Shown: piece by piece, positions 40,216-51,480 of the stretch
Numbering within the stretch: the stretch's first letter is position 1
How the letters are laid out: each line of letters starts with the position of its first letter
From: Nephrocerus scutellatus
Lineage: Eukaryota; Arthropoda; Insecta; Diptera; Pipunculidae
Direction of reading: 5' to 3'
NCBI GenBank assembly: GCA_947095585.1
Contig: OX352763.1
Location: 118,399,908-118,463,907 of the forward strand
DNA: 64,000 nucleotides
Notes under the pieces: model-generated
Seen by the model: the letters and a program-made list of their open reading frames with translations, nothing else
Database searches by the model: none
What the model was told of the DNA's origin: nothing
Program-made: the position numbers and the translations under genes

Positions 40216-42130
40216 AATCGTATTTTATTTATTTATGTCCTATATCCCATTATTGGTCCTAGGGCCTACGCGTCATCGCGTGCGGTTCCTGGCAATGAGC
40301 TTCAGCTTGCTCCAACTCTTCCCAAATTGCCGTGACTCCTTCTCAACTGTTCTGCGTCATGTATTTCGCGGACGACCCGTTCTTTTACCATCCTGAGATA
40401 ACGGATTTCATTGCATTGCGTAGTTTGATATGGAACTGTCGCCTTTTCGGAGTGTATGACCAATCCACTGCCACTTCCGTCGTTGGATGGTTGTGCCTAT
40501 TGGTTCCTGACCCGTTCTCTGGTAAAGATGTTCGTTAGAGATACGGCTACGCCAGAAAACCCTTAAGATGTTCCGTAATTTGTTTGTGATAGTAGCGGTC
40601 ACCTTCCAAGTTCTGCACCCATCCAACAGCATAGATTCAACATTTGAATGGAACAGTCGCAGCTTGGTGTTTAAGCTGATCGCATTGCCTTGTCACATCA
40701 TGGACATCATTCCAAACACTGATTTTGCTTTGTCGATTCGGTTGACAATACTCCAAAGATATTGGAAACTCTCAACTCTCTCTCTACCGGCTGTCCAGCA
40801 ATGTTCATTTGAGTTACTGAGTTAGTGCCGAGGTTGATGATTTTTCTTTTGGCCGTATTAATCTTCAAACCCGCAACATTTGCCTCCCTTTCCACATTTG
40901 TTGTCATTTAGTGTAGCTCCATAATCCTGTGTGAGAGAGAGAGAACAAACGTCGTCAGCGTAGACCAGATGTTTGAGTTGAGATGTAAGAGTCCAACGAA
41001 TTCCTCCGTTTCCAGTAGATAAAGTTGCGCGAAGCACATCGCTAATCACCAACAAAAAAAGTATCGGCGATAGAATGCAACCTTGTCGTACACCACTTAG
41101 GCTGTCGAATTCCTCTGAGAGCTTTCCTCTATGCAGCACATAACATTTAGAGCCATCATAGGTTGCTTTAATTATAGCTATTAGTTTATCGGGTATACCT
41201 CTCCTGCGCAAGGCGAGCCAGATTAACTGTCTGTTGACAATGTCAAACGCCTTCTCAAAATCGATGAACAGCAGGTGCAGTGGTGACTGGAATTCAACGC
41301 ACTGTTCAAAAATTATCCGCAGGGTGTTTATGTGGTCTACACAGGAGGATCCAGTGCGGAAACTTGCTTGTTCGGCATCGAGTGTATTTTCCAGATGTTC
41401 CTTAATTCGCTCAAGTACTATATTGGCGCAGGAAGAACGCAAATGTCTCTCCAGTTTTCGCACTCCATAAGACTACCTTTTTTAGGTATTTTTAGGAGTA
41501 TACCATCTAGTCCTACCGACTTGTTGTTCTTTGGTGCGTTGATCACGGTAGCTCCGTTTGATTTGGGTGCATATTGGCGAATACACGGTTAAGGACCTTC
41601 CATCGCTTGGGTTGATCCTCATCTGAAACGAGTACGGCACCATCTAAGCCTTTCACTGGATGTTAGCTAGATCGGTGACCACCTGTCAGCTCTTTGGTGA
41701 TTCTGTAAACGGTTCTGCTATCGCACCTGCTCGCTTCTTCCTCTGCTGCTGAGGCCAGGTTGTTAATATAATTACGTTTGTTATGTCTTACACTACGCTG
41801 CACTTCTTTCATATTCCTTGGATACAGGGACTCTCCTCACTTGATCCTCGCTGCTGCTGCGGTATCTACAATACGGGCTTTAAGTAGCTTACGTTCTTCA
41901 ATCTGCCTCCAGTTATCCTCGGTAAGGCACGTGTACCTGTACCGCTGTCTGTCTGGCTTCTACCAACAATACTTTCCGCTAGAGATGTCAAAACATTTTT
42001 CACAGCTTTCCAATGTTCTTGAATGGTTGTCGGCAGTGAGCTGCTGTTTGCCTCCACTCCTTGCGATAAATGATCCCTTAATTGTTGGCGAACTGAGGGG
42101 ATCTTTAGCCGGTCGATGTTATACCTAGGC
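40216..42130 (-). pseudogene. RTE/CR1-like LINE with nearly intact reverse-transcriptase core
   Basis: Minus strand. The RT core at 40858-41463 is open for 201 codons with the ordered motifs FRTGSSCVDHINTLR, LLFIDFEKAFDIVNR, GVRQGCILSPILF and YADDV (the catalytic Asp pair). Further down are EREL-VSNIFG (40730-40850) and the C-terminal GCRTWKVTAT, RISNEHLYQRT and RRKWQWIGHTLRK (40408-40632). An upstream 5' part (41866-42057) is decayed. The 3' end is GGGATATAGGACATAAATAA, at 40216 on the plus strand. It interrupts the plus-strand LINE before it. Confidence 0.85.
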
Positions 42131-44194
42131 TGATGCTGATACTACACAATGGTTTTAGGGGCCTAGAGGTGATAATACACTGACGGTATATTTGTTAGGA
42201 TTAGAGGTAAAAATCAAGTCAAGGCTATTAGTGGTACGACTTAAAATCTCTGGAATTGTGAGTGAGTTCATTCACAAGCTGAGTGAGATTGTTTAACTCA
42301 GCAAATAACCAAACATCCCTTCCTTGTTGTTAAGCCTGAATGGCGAAGACAACTAGAGTTATGTATATTGATCGAAACCCGCAATGACGACTTCAGAAAA
42401 TGGATCTAGTTATAGACTCAGACAGTGCATCTAACTCACTACAAGATGAGACACTGTCTAAATTTAGGGCTTCTTGATATGAAGCAGTAGTGAATGTTAT
42501 GCCTACGCACTTTAACTTTAAGCCAAATTAAGTTCCGCGCTGGAACAATGGTTGGAGTGTGATTGGCTTTGATGAGCTACATCATTAGGAACCATATAGA
42601 GGTGGCGAGATCTGGCAAATCAAAGATCGAAGTAAAATCAAGATCATCATTCAGTTTATCTAAGAGTACCAGAGTCAATCGATTGAAGAAAATATCGTAT
42701 TTCGCATATATGAGAATTCACTGCTAGCCCTTGAACGTTCATTCGAATGACATGACATGACTTTAGTCGCTTGAATGCCTCTAACTTAGTCGCCGTTCAT
42801 CCCGCATAACAGCAATGTCACAATAATTTTTATTAAGAAGAGATTAACTGCTCAGTTCAAAAGCCTCAGCAAAACACTCCCCCGTTCTACGAATTAAATT
42901 ACCCTTATATATCGTTAACCTCATATAGAGATCTCTCCTCACTATGGCATGGGACAAATAAATTACAATTTAAAATAAAAAATAAATATTTAACAATTTA
43001 TTACAAAAATCTGGAAAGTTACTATTCGATAAAAAAAACTCAATAAACTATAAAGTAAAGCAAAAAATTAACAAAAAAAATAATTAATCAGCTAATGTGA
43101 AATTAAAGTAAAAATTTGATAAAAAAATTAAAGGGGGGGGAAAATGAAAAGAAAATAAAAATTCGAAAAAAAACGAATCTGAAGCGGCGTAGATATTCAA
43201 TAAATTAGTACGTAATTATGGTATATGGCATAGTATTCTAATTGTAATTGAAATATCAAGAGAATCATTTTTCGACAAGTAACGGTTTACTTTTTGCCAA
43301 AATCGCTAATACTCTCTTCTATGCGCTCAGAAGCAAATATTTTAGCTGTTAGCTGTACATAATGTTATATGTAAGAGAAGAGTTACGAGTGGAGAGAGAC
43401 ATTTTATAACTAACTTAATAAATAAATTATATTAATTGACATTACTTCCTATAAAACAAAAATCTTTGCGAAAATGCCTTAACCTTTTAAAATGAAAAAC
43501 AAAAATGAATGAAAATTGAAAACATGTACTTAGAAGGGCGGGGATACACAAAACGAATTCCACTTTAAGGCTGAATATTAAGAAAATTGTAACGTATTTA
43601 TAGGAATAATAAAACAATAACTACCATTGCCACTACACACACACACACACAACCTAGCAACCGCCAACACATGCTTACTTATTATATGCATATGTATGTA
43701 TTATATACAATAATAACAAATTACATAAATAGAAGTGGGAGCGACGCGTTCCTTGGTTGTTGTTTCTTTGTTGGTTTGTAAACGGAACAATTTGCTTTAG
43801 AGAGACGTCCCCTTTTCACACCACACCACTTATAACATTAAAATAATAAACTAATAGCTAATGAAATAATCCAGTTGATTAATGATAATTATTATACCTA
43901 CTACCATTTTATGTTGATTGTTGTTGCTGCATTAGACAGACAGACAGACAGACAAACAACAAAACAAAGTCCCAGTGTTACAGAGTTTAATGTTCAATAG
44001 ACGAGTTAATCTTAAATTTATGTACTCTTAAGTGAAATATGTAATTGTTACAAACTCACACACACACACACACACAATTGTACGATTGCACTCGTATACC
44101 TACATATATTTATATTGTATTTATATAACTAATTGCTTAACTTAACTCTGTTCAGATTTTGTTTAATTAATTTTTCGTTGTTGAGCTTCACTAA
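42131..44194. other. intergenic, AT-rich; short (AC)n runs
   Basis: 42131-42950 has no recognisable feature. 42960-44190 is very AT-rich with AC runs at 43634-43651 and 44056-44076 and a (CAGA)n run at 43936-43953. This part resembles fly 3' UTR or deep intergenic sequence; no gene is called. Confidence 0.4.
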
Positions 44195-44210
44195 ACCATT
44201 AACGATTCTA

Positions 44211-44482
44211 GGCCAATTCCACTAGAGACAATTCCACTGGACACAATTCCACTGGCACAATTCCACTTAGGCACAATCCTACTGGGCACAATTCCACTTG
44301 GCACAATTCAACTCGCACAATTTAACTTTTTGATAATCGCGCGCGCGAATTACCAATCAAAATGCGTTTGATTATGAAAAAGTTAAATTGTGCAAGCTAA
44401 GTTGTTCCCCAGGGGAATTGTGCCAAGTGGAATTGTGCCAGTGGAATTGTGTCCAGTGGAATTGTGTCTAGTGGAATCGACC
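44211..44482. repeat. foldback element: long inverted repeat made of short tandem units
   Basis: The left arm (44211-44338) is a tandem array of GGCACAATTCCACT-type units. The right arm (44370-44482) is its reverse complement (AGTGGAATTGTGCC-type). The inner ends pair as GCACAATTTAACTTTTTGAT against its complement, leaving a loop of about 30 bp with a CGCGCGCG run. The left arm has one extra unit. Imperfect direct repeats flank it (ACCATTAAC at 44195 and 44489). This is the layout of foldback-type elements. No ORF inside. Confidence 0.85.
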
Positions 44483-44489
44483 AGTTACA

Positions 44490-45349
44490 CCATTAACAGT
44501 AATCTATTCTAGTCTAGAGTTGAGAGAGGAGTCGGGAAGAGAGGCGAACATTCAGTTGTACATAAGAGATTGTTTCTTTTTTTTACTACAAATTAACCTT
44601 AATGCTATTGTTTTGTACATTAAACTGACAGCAAAAACAAATTCTGAAATGTTTATCATTCCACGAGCAATTATGCATCCCAATCTTTGTTGCTCTTTTT
44701 TTTCTAAATAAAAAAACACAACAATTTGTATTTGTTTTTCGCCAATTTATGTATTTCGTTTCGTTTCTCACAATTTTGGATAAAATGCAATCGAAGAACA
44801 AAGCAAAACAGTAACAACAAATTATGTATAATGGAATGAATGACGATCGATTCAATAGAACAAAATAAACTATTTTTTGATATTAATTGGCTTTGTTGTT
44901 TTGTGACGTCTTTTGCTTGGGTTACGCTCGTCGGAAACTCAGGGTTCGTGTCATCGTTGGGTTGTTACAAATTGGGAAGACAAGATCGGCAAACCGAGAT
45001 GATATGTACGAATTTCCACCAAGTGCTTATCCAAAGCGGGATATATAGAGAGGTGAATAAGAACGGTGTAACGCACGTTACTGACTCGGCACTCAGAAAA
45101 GACCGAGAAAAAGGCCCGTAGCCTACGAAGTGTTTCGGGCTCCTTATGTTTAAATGAGAACGGTGTTATTCATGTTGCTCATTTGACGATCTGCATTAGG
45201 ATGTTCTAAGTGTAGCATAGGGGAAACGGAGAGTTCGGTGGGTCGAAAATCGCTACAAGGAACTTGCGGAGATTTCCAGGGAAGAGTCTGTTGACTCAAA
45301 ACCTGGTACAAAACGGTGAAGTTTATGAACTTGCACCAGAGCGCGCGGT
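44490..45349. other. intergenic, nothing recognised
   Basis: No convincing coding sequence or repeat. The last ~200 bases may already be decayed mariner sequence. Confidence 0.35.
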
Positions 45350-45780
45350 GAACTTGATATACTAGCACAATCTTCGTTTGGGTTTTCGCCTTGGGTCGTA
45401 TTTTATTTTGAAAAACCATGTGTGAAGCATATCGGAGAAAGGAAAAAAAAAGACATTTTCAAATCTGGCCACGGCCAAGCCGTAGAAAGACAAACCGAAA
45501 GGTTGGACCAGTGTGCGCGAATTCATTGGACCATACTTATTCAAAAATAAAGACGGCTTAGCGGCTACTGTCACTGGCGTACGATACCGTGACATGATTG
45601 AAAACTCTTTGATACCAGAAATAAATATTTTGGGCTTCATTAACATGTGGTTCCAACAAGACGGTGCCACATTCGCATACAGCCAGAATTACAATAAATT
45701 TACTGCGAGACCTCTTTCCATAACAAGGTGATGTTGATTGGCGCCACGGTCGCCAGATTTGATTGCTTACACAGAATACA
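45350..45780 (+). pseudogene. mariner-like transposase relic, catalytic core
   Basis: The plus strand gives REFIGPYLFKNKDGLAATVT followed by GVRYRDMIENSLIPEI, then MWFQQDGATFAY (second catalytic Asp region) and APRSPDLIAYT (where mariners have the third catalytic Asp a little further on). The N-terminal half is scrambled and the C-terminus is replaced by the amplified repeats that follow. Not functional. Confidence 0.7.
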
Positions 45781-46245
45781 TTGGCGCGATCAGTAGAAAC
45801 CAAAAGAGGTGTTTGCAAGAAGCGTTTCTCCAGATCAAGCGGTCAGCTCCAAAGTGAGAGCAAAACAAAGTACATGGAGGCCATGCATGCGAGCAGAAGC
45901 TCAACGGTCGCTAGATTTGATCGCTTACACAGAATACATTGGCGTGATCAAAACAAAGGTCTTGGAGGCCACGTATACGAGCAGAAGCTCAACAGTTGCT
46001 AGATTTGATCGCTTAAACAGAATACATTGGCGCGATCAGTAGAAACCAAAAGAGGTGTTTGCAAGAAGCGTTTCTCCAGATCAAGCGGTCAGCTCCAAAG
46101 TGAGAGCAAAACAAAGTACATGGAGGCCATGCATGCGAGCAGAAGCTCCACGGTCGCTAGATTTGATCGCTTACACAGAATACATTGGCGTGATCAAAAC
46201 AAAGGTCTTGGAGGCCACGTATACGAGCAGAAGCTCCACCATTAG
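45733..46245 (+). repeat. 246-bp tandem duplication derived from mariner sequence
   Basis: TTGGCGCGATCAGTAGAAAC occurs at 45781 and 46027 (period 246). Each unit has an inner partial repeat: GCTAGATTTGATCGCTTA and GAGCAGAAGCTC occur twice per unit, the second time with a 70-bp deletion. The seed is the PRSPDL codons of the mariner relic. Because 246 is a multiple of three, frames of about 80-120 codons stay open (e.g. 46055-46417), but they encode only the repeat. Confidence 0.85.
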
Positions 46246-46339
46246 TTCATCAATTCACATAGTGGAGTGCATTTTTGAATTAAATCAATCCTTTAACTAT
46301 CCAAGGTCAACTATCAAGGAAGAACTCTATAATCACAAG

Positions 46340-46620
46340 ATTTGCGATACCGGTACCGCAATATCGACATCGTTAAGAGAATCGAGCTCAGTAGGACTTG
46401 GTGGGCAGGACACCTAACTCGCGTCTGTGGAGAGGATCCTGATCGGAAATTTCCCTGCGTTAGGATTAATGAGACAAGCCAGGGGATAGGAAAACCCTAC
46501 GCTGGATGTTTCGCATCGATATTGGATCGGATCGGATGAAAATCGCTGCCACTCGCGATTGGCTTTTTGCGGGAGGCCAGTGTTTTGACCCCATTCTCTT
46601 GTCCAGCGTAAAGCTGTTTC
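46340..46620 (+). pseudogene. RTE-type LINE C-terminal relic
   Basis: The plus strand gives DIVKRIELSRTWWAGHLTRV followed by CGEDPDRKFPC and a G-rich/W block, the same C-terminal LINE region as the antisense copy at 25051-25449. Frameshifted and 5'-truncated. Confidence 0.65.
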
Positions 46621-47837
46621 AATTTTTCTGCGACAGTCTTTGTCTCTGTAACACATCTGTGTAGTATTTTTAGCAATTCTGGGTACTGTTCAACATTGTT
46701 GCAGTGTTACACTCCTGATGTGAAGTGAAGTGAAGTAGTGACAACAAAAACAGAAGAAAAAAAATCAAAATTCTTGATGTTACGCCATAACTCAGTAGAC
46801 TTCTAGACTTCTTCTTAGTCAATGCTACTTTTTGTGAAATTCTCGAATTCACTTCGCACTTTCCAGAGGCAATTTCTTTGCTGGCATCTATATAACATGG
46901 AATTCCGTCAACAAAATCGTGTCCAGCAGCGATAAGGAACTGGATGTGAGCAATTTCCTCACCTTCCTACCTTGTCCTTCATCACAGTGGGAATCAGCTG
47001 AAAAAGTTGCAATGTCCTGATGCGATTATGGACAGGCAAGACGCACACTGATTGCCAAATGTCGGTCGTAGTGCGACATTCACATTAAACGCTGTATCCA
47101 TTTGCCGTTATGAAGTGTTTTTCCAGCATCTGATGGACTTTTCATGTAAGTTGTCAGCATGGCGTCATCGATGATTCCTAAATGGCAATTAATACTCTGA
47201 TTATGCAGACGTCTTTGGAACTGAAATTGTCCCGAGCGCTAAGAAAATGATCCAGTATGACGACATTATCGACTACAAGAATTATTATGGGGTAAGTGGA
47301 TTGCCAATAATTTCGATAAACTCCTGAAGGAAGAACATAACTTTGCAATTTACAACGCAATTCCTTTTGGAAAGAGCTATTTTGCAAAAGGATTTGCAAT
47401 TGCTATCAGCATTAAATAGTTAATTAACTACAAAGATGCTGAGCACCAACACACAAACACACAAACTCACTCCCGTCATTCCACAGCAGGTGAATAATAA
47501 ATAAATGGAACATGTTTCCAAATCGATAAGAGTTACACTGCCATTTTTAATTTAGGAAAATTCACATAAAATTATTTACGTGACAAGGTAATAGATTGGC
47601 ATTTGGTGATATTGAGCTCTTACTAAGCCTTTGCCTTTTTTGAGATACCAGGCTGAAAAGCTATCTAGGTCTTCCCGAAGGAGGCCTGAGTCTTGTGGCG
47701 AGGAATTTGGTCTCATCAGCGTAGAGAGATGGTGGATTGCTTAATAACCCTCTCAAGATCATTTATAGTTAGGGTGAAGAGCACCTTACTACCATAACAC
47801 ATTAAAACAACTCCTGCAAAATACTCTCAACAACCTA
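46621..47837. other. intergenic; no firm feature
   Basis: Small frames only. Minus-strand text at 47640-47760 (ISLYADETKF) faintly resembles a reverse-transcriptase YADD box, so this may be another LINE scrap. Otherwise nothing recognised. Confidence 0.3.
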
Positions 47838-48264
47838 ACCAATCTAAGCTTCTAAACTACAACATTATTCATATGGACAGGGCCATCAAACTGGACCGCC
47901 ATACACTAAGAACACTAATCTGGTATATGACAGGACATGGCCCATTCCAAGACCATCTTTTGAAAATAGGCAAATCCCAATCGGACCGCTGCCGATTCTG
48001 TAACGATGCAAAGGAAACGTCAGAGCATATACTCTTCGTATGCGTAGCCCAGACGCAGAACCCAGAAAAGAATGAAACATCTCAAGGCCTATACGGTTCC
48101 ATGGCCGAATGCCAGACCAATCGCATTGTCAGATGTGGTGGCATTCACGAAGGAACTGAACAACCACATAATGTGGTAAAACGTCAGGGACGCACAATAG
48201 ACCTAAAGGTCGCAGTGCTCAGGGCTGTTCGGCCCCACCTAATATAATAATAATAATAATAATA
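47838..48264 (+). pseudogene. LINE 3' end with C-terminal Cys/His motif and (TAA)n tail
   Basis: Frame 47873-48247 contains MTGHGPFQDHLLKIG and CRFCNDAKETSEHILFVC, the C-X2-C...H...C end of RNase-H-bearing LINE ORF2 proteins. It runs into TAATAATAATAATAATAATAA at 48245-48264, a simple tail of the kind seen at I/R1-like LINE 3' ends. 5'-truncated. Confidence 0.75.
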
Positions 48265-48615
48265 ACCAATTATGCAGTTCACTGCGGCTTAGGAGTAAAC
48301 CCACACAAAACTGAGCTTGTCCTCTTCACTGGGTAATACAAAATCCCACCTGTTGACACTCCTTCTATTAAAGGTACAAGCTAATAAAGGATAAAGCCAA
48401 GTAACTAGGTCTAATACTAGACAGAAAGTTAAGCTGGAAAGCCAAAGATTCAAGAAAGAGTTCGTATAGCCACAGGTTCTCTTGCTAAAAAGCCCTTGGC
48501 GACAAATGACCCCATACCAACCATTGGCTATATACAGCGGTAGTAAGACATACGCTTCTATATGGTGTGACTGTATGGTGGACTGCGTTAGATAAAGCAG
48601 TATATCGTGAAAAAC
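48265..48615 (+). pseudogene. second LINE fragment, end of reverse transcriptase
   Basis: Directly after the (TAA)n tail, the plus strand reads VHCGLGVNPHKTELVLFT, with later blocks SWKAK-type, VRIATGSLAKK and WWTALDKAVYREKLF, the post-YADD part of I/Jockey-type RT. Several stops. It is truncated at both ends and abuts the previous LINE tail. Confidence 0.65.
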
Positions 48616-48717
48616 TATTCATCTATTCATCATATGAATAGCTTCGCCGCATACCGTAAAACTAAATTTAAGAACTCAGAACAGAATTCAACTTTTGACG
48701 ATAGGAAAATATCTACT

Positions 48718-48830
48718 AGGGTGGCTCAGTCGGTTAAAGCGGACGGACGGCGTGCACACGGCACGATTTCTAAACCGACTCCGGCCACGGAATCAACGTG
48801 AAAACTCGCTTAAAAAGCATCACAGTAGGA
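48718..48830 (+). mobile_element. possible tRNA-like SINE head (decayed)
   Basis: GGGTGGCTCAGTCGGTTAAA matches a Pol III A box with tRNA-like D arm. The region after it (ACTCCGGCCACGG) lacks a good B box, so this is at best a decayed SINE. Confidence 0.3.
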
Positions 48831-49115
48831 AATTAACCCAAACAGTTGGTGAAGCGGCGACTAGGCCCAAAAAAACAATTACAACAAAGAAAGTACGAAA
48901 TTTTTTCAGTAAAGAATACATTACAAGGCATTACATTCTTTTATTTCTTTTTTCAAACAAAATAATTCTCAATCGGTTGAAAGGAAAAAGAAAAGAGCGA
49001 TAGATGAGATTTTCGGTGTGCTATCATTGCAAATCTTTGCAAAAGGAGTGTGCCGAGCATAAGCCACTCACCCAAACCGCCATTTTGTAAGTCCCGCCGA
49101 GGACTTTTAAAATTT
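48831..49115. other. intergenic, nothing recognised
   Basis: Short stretch without recognisable features. Confidence 0.4.
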
Positions 49116-49380
49116 CGAGTCAATCGACTCTAATTGGTCAAGTTTCCCGCCGCTCGACCGCTCATTTTTCCGATTTCACTTTTTTTGTAGTCAGCTGAGA
49201 GACGTGCTTGAATACCATACCACTCTTATCTGAACACCCAGTTCATACCACTTCTACAAAGTACGAGTCAATCGACTCTAAAAGTACTGGTCAACCTTTC
49301 CGACCGACCGCTCCATTTCCTCTGTTCCTTTTGTTTACATTTTCTTTGATTGCCAGCTGAGAGACGTGCTTGAATACCGC
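49116..49380. repeat. 149-bp tandem duplication
   Basis: CGAGTCAATCGACTCTAA at 49116 and again at about 49265, each followed by CCGACCGCTC-like text and GCTGAGAGACGTGCTTGAAT. A third partial GCTCTCAGCTGACCATCT block follows at 49380-49450. Confidence 0.75.
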
Positions 49381-49479
49381 TCTCAGCTGACCATCTAGCC
49401 AGTCTTAATTTTGAGCGCCAGCCGAACAGCGTGCTCTCGGCTGACCATCTGTCCGGGAATTAGAAGTTAGGATTCCACG

Positions 49480-50195
49480 AGGTAACATAGTTGCGGAATA
49501 GTGTAGGCAACTCCGATTCAACAAAAACTTTCAAGTCACCATCCGCTCCAGATCTTTCTGGGATAGGGGAGCTGAGTTGAAGGACGATGACATTCACTTT
49601 TACACAGACGGGTTAAGAACTGATGACGGAGTTGGCGGAGGTTTTTTTCTCAAAAAGGCTAAATCTTAGTCTCTTTTTCCGTCTTCCTAATCATTGCAGT
49701 GTTTTCCTGGCTGAAATTATGGCGATTAATGACATTTTGTCTTGGCTGAAGAGAAATGTCATATCCGCTAAGGATATCCGCATTTTCTCGTTTAGCCAAG
49801 CGGCCCAGAAATCCCTAGAATCTGTCTCTGCGACCTCTATTCTAGAACACTTGTCTGGCGACAAAACAGGTCTCGCCCAAGCGGGGTGCGAAACGCTCCA
49901 AGTGTTTGATCTCTCAAAAAAGACTGCACATCGGTGCTATTATAGTTGTCATCACGTGACACTGTCTCATAGGCAAACATGCAGAAAGGCTTGGCGTTTT
50001 CTCGAACGACTTCTGCGGAAGCTTTATGGATGAGGAGGAAAAGGAGACCATTCTCCATCTTCTCTTTACGTGCCCAGCCATTCCAAAAAACGTACGCTAG
50101 AAGCTTTTGTTTACAACGAGCTTTATGATAAAAAAGATACAAACATTAGTAGTATCTTGCGCTTTTTGCGAAGCTCCACATGGTTCAACGAGTAG
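49480..50195 (+). pseudogene. LINE RNase H domain and C-terminus (I/R1-like)
   Basis: The plus strand gives DDIHFYTDGLRTDDGVGGG (first catalytic Asp of RNase H), then, in frame 49623-50033, FLAEIMAINDILSWLKRNVI followed by SAKDIRIFSFSQAAQKSLES (where RNase H usually has DSQAA; Asp is replaced by Phe here), and finally EEEKETILHLLFTCPAI. Frameshifts and the lost Asp show it is dead. It ends exactly where a minus-strand LINE fragment begins. Confidence 0.75.
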
Positions 50196-50212
50196 GTGAG
50201 GAAAATTTTTCT

Positions 50213-51480
50213 CTAGATCCACGTGGTATACATCCAGTGTATCATTTTAGGATTTAGAACCCAAGTTCTACCGTAGAGGCGCCTATTGGCCCACATGGCC
50301 CTAGTGGCTCGTTCGATAGCGTACTTGATGTGACAATTCCAGCTAAATCGTTTATCAAGGATAATTCCGAGATATTTAAACTCCCTGAAATAAGCTAAAG
50401 TGCTGCCTTTGATAGTGATAGACCCTATATTGACCAATCTTCTTTTTGTAAAAGACACTCAATAGAACGGTTTTGCAAGGATTGATGGATAGTCCTTCCC
50501 TGTTGCACCATTCTAAAACGTGTAGTAAAGCACCTTGTATAGCACTAGAAATGGTCGTGTTGTGCTTACTACTAACAAGAATCGCCAAGTCATCCGTATA
50601 TTTAATGGCCCTGTAGCCTGATCTATGCAAATCGACTCCAAGATTGTTGCTGACTGGTGACCACAGAAGGGGTAAAAGGACTCCACAAACCCTTAATTGC
50701 GGTCACAGACATAGATACACCTGAGTAGGAAGTAATATCCCGACTATCCATTGATTGGTCGAGTCTTCGATAACTCTGCTACTGACTACTCTAGCTATGA
50801 GCTATGTCAAGGAATGTACACAGAGCCGCTTTCTTAGAACGAAAAGTTCCTTCTATCTTCTTTACTAGATAGTGAAGAGCACCTTCTGTGTTTTAACCTT
50901 TCCTGTATGCAAACTGTCTTAAGTGCAGAGGGGTAGACAAATCTAGTCAGCCTCTAATACGAACGTCTCTCCATGGCTTTAAGGGCAAATGATGTTAGAT
51001 ATATAGTTCTGTAGGACTTAGGCTCAGCTCAGGCTCACTAGGCCTATTTCCTGAGTTGGGGATACCTGTCTCTAGGTAGTAGAGATGTACCCCCAGTTGT
51101 AGCTGGCTTTAAATAGAGCAATATCATGCCCGGCAGGATGAGATCGATTGCCTTCTGTAGAAGCGCTGGAAAGTTAGCATAAGCGCCGGGGGCTTTGATA
51201 GGTTTGAAGGAGCCTACTGCCCATTTAACCTTATAAACTATTTACTCTACTAGCAGTCAGATGTGTTCCGGTACATGTGTGGTGTACAAGTAGACGAAGC
51301 TGAGAAATCAACCTGAAGCAGGGTTCTTAGTGTATCCTCACGGTCCGACGTGTAGGTGCCATCGGCCTTCTTTAGTAAACCTACACCATTTTTCTGATTC
51401 TTATGGGATTCGTAGTTCAGCAATTTCTTCGCAGCATTTCGTCCATGTGACCCGTTTAGATCTTCTCAATTCTGAGTTGT
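50213..51480 (-). pseudogene. LINE reverse transcriptase (I/R1-like), inverted next to the RNase H fragment
   Basis: Minus strand, high to low: GLLKKADGTYTSDREDTLRT (51300-51360), an APG..PALMLTFQR-like block, a PLHLRQFAYRKG block with a VKKIEGTF-like start, YTDDLAI (catalytic box, 50595), LEWCNREGLSINPCKT, and FREFKYLGIILDKRFSW with AIERATRAMWANRRLYGRTW. It stops abruptly after the HWMYTTW block at 50213. The last part matches the plus-strand copy in slpr intron 5. Confidence 0.75.

Noticed and set aside
42960..44190. AT-rich block as the 3' UTR of a neighbouring gene
   Set aside because: It has the look of a fly 3' UTR, but no coding exon lies next to it on either strand, so the claim cannot be supported.
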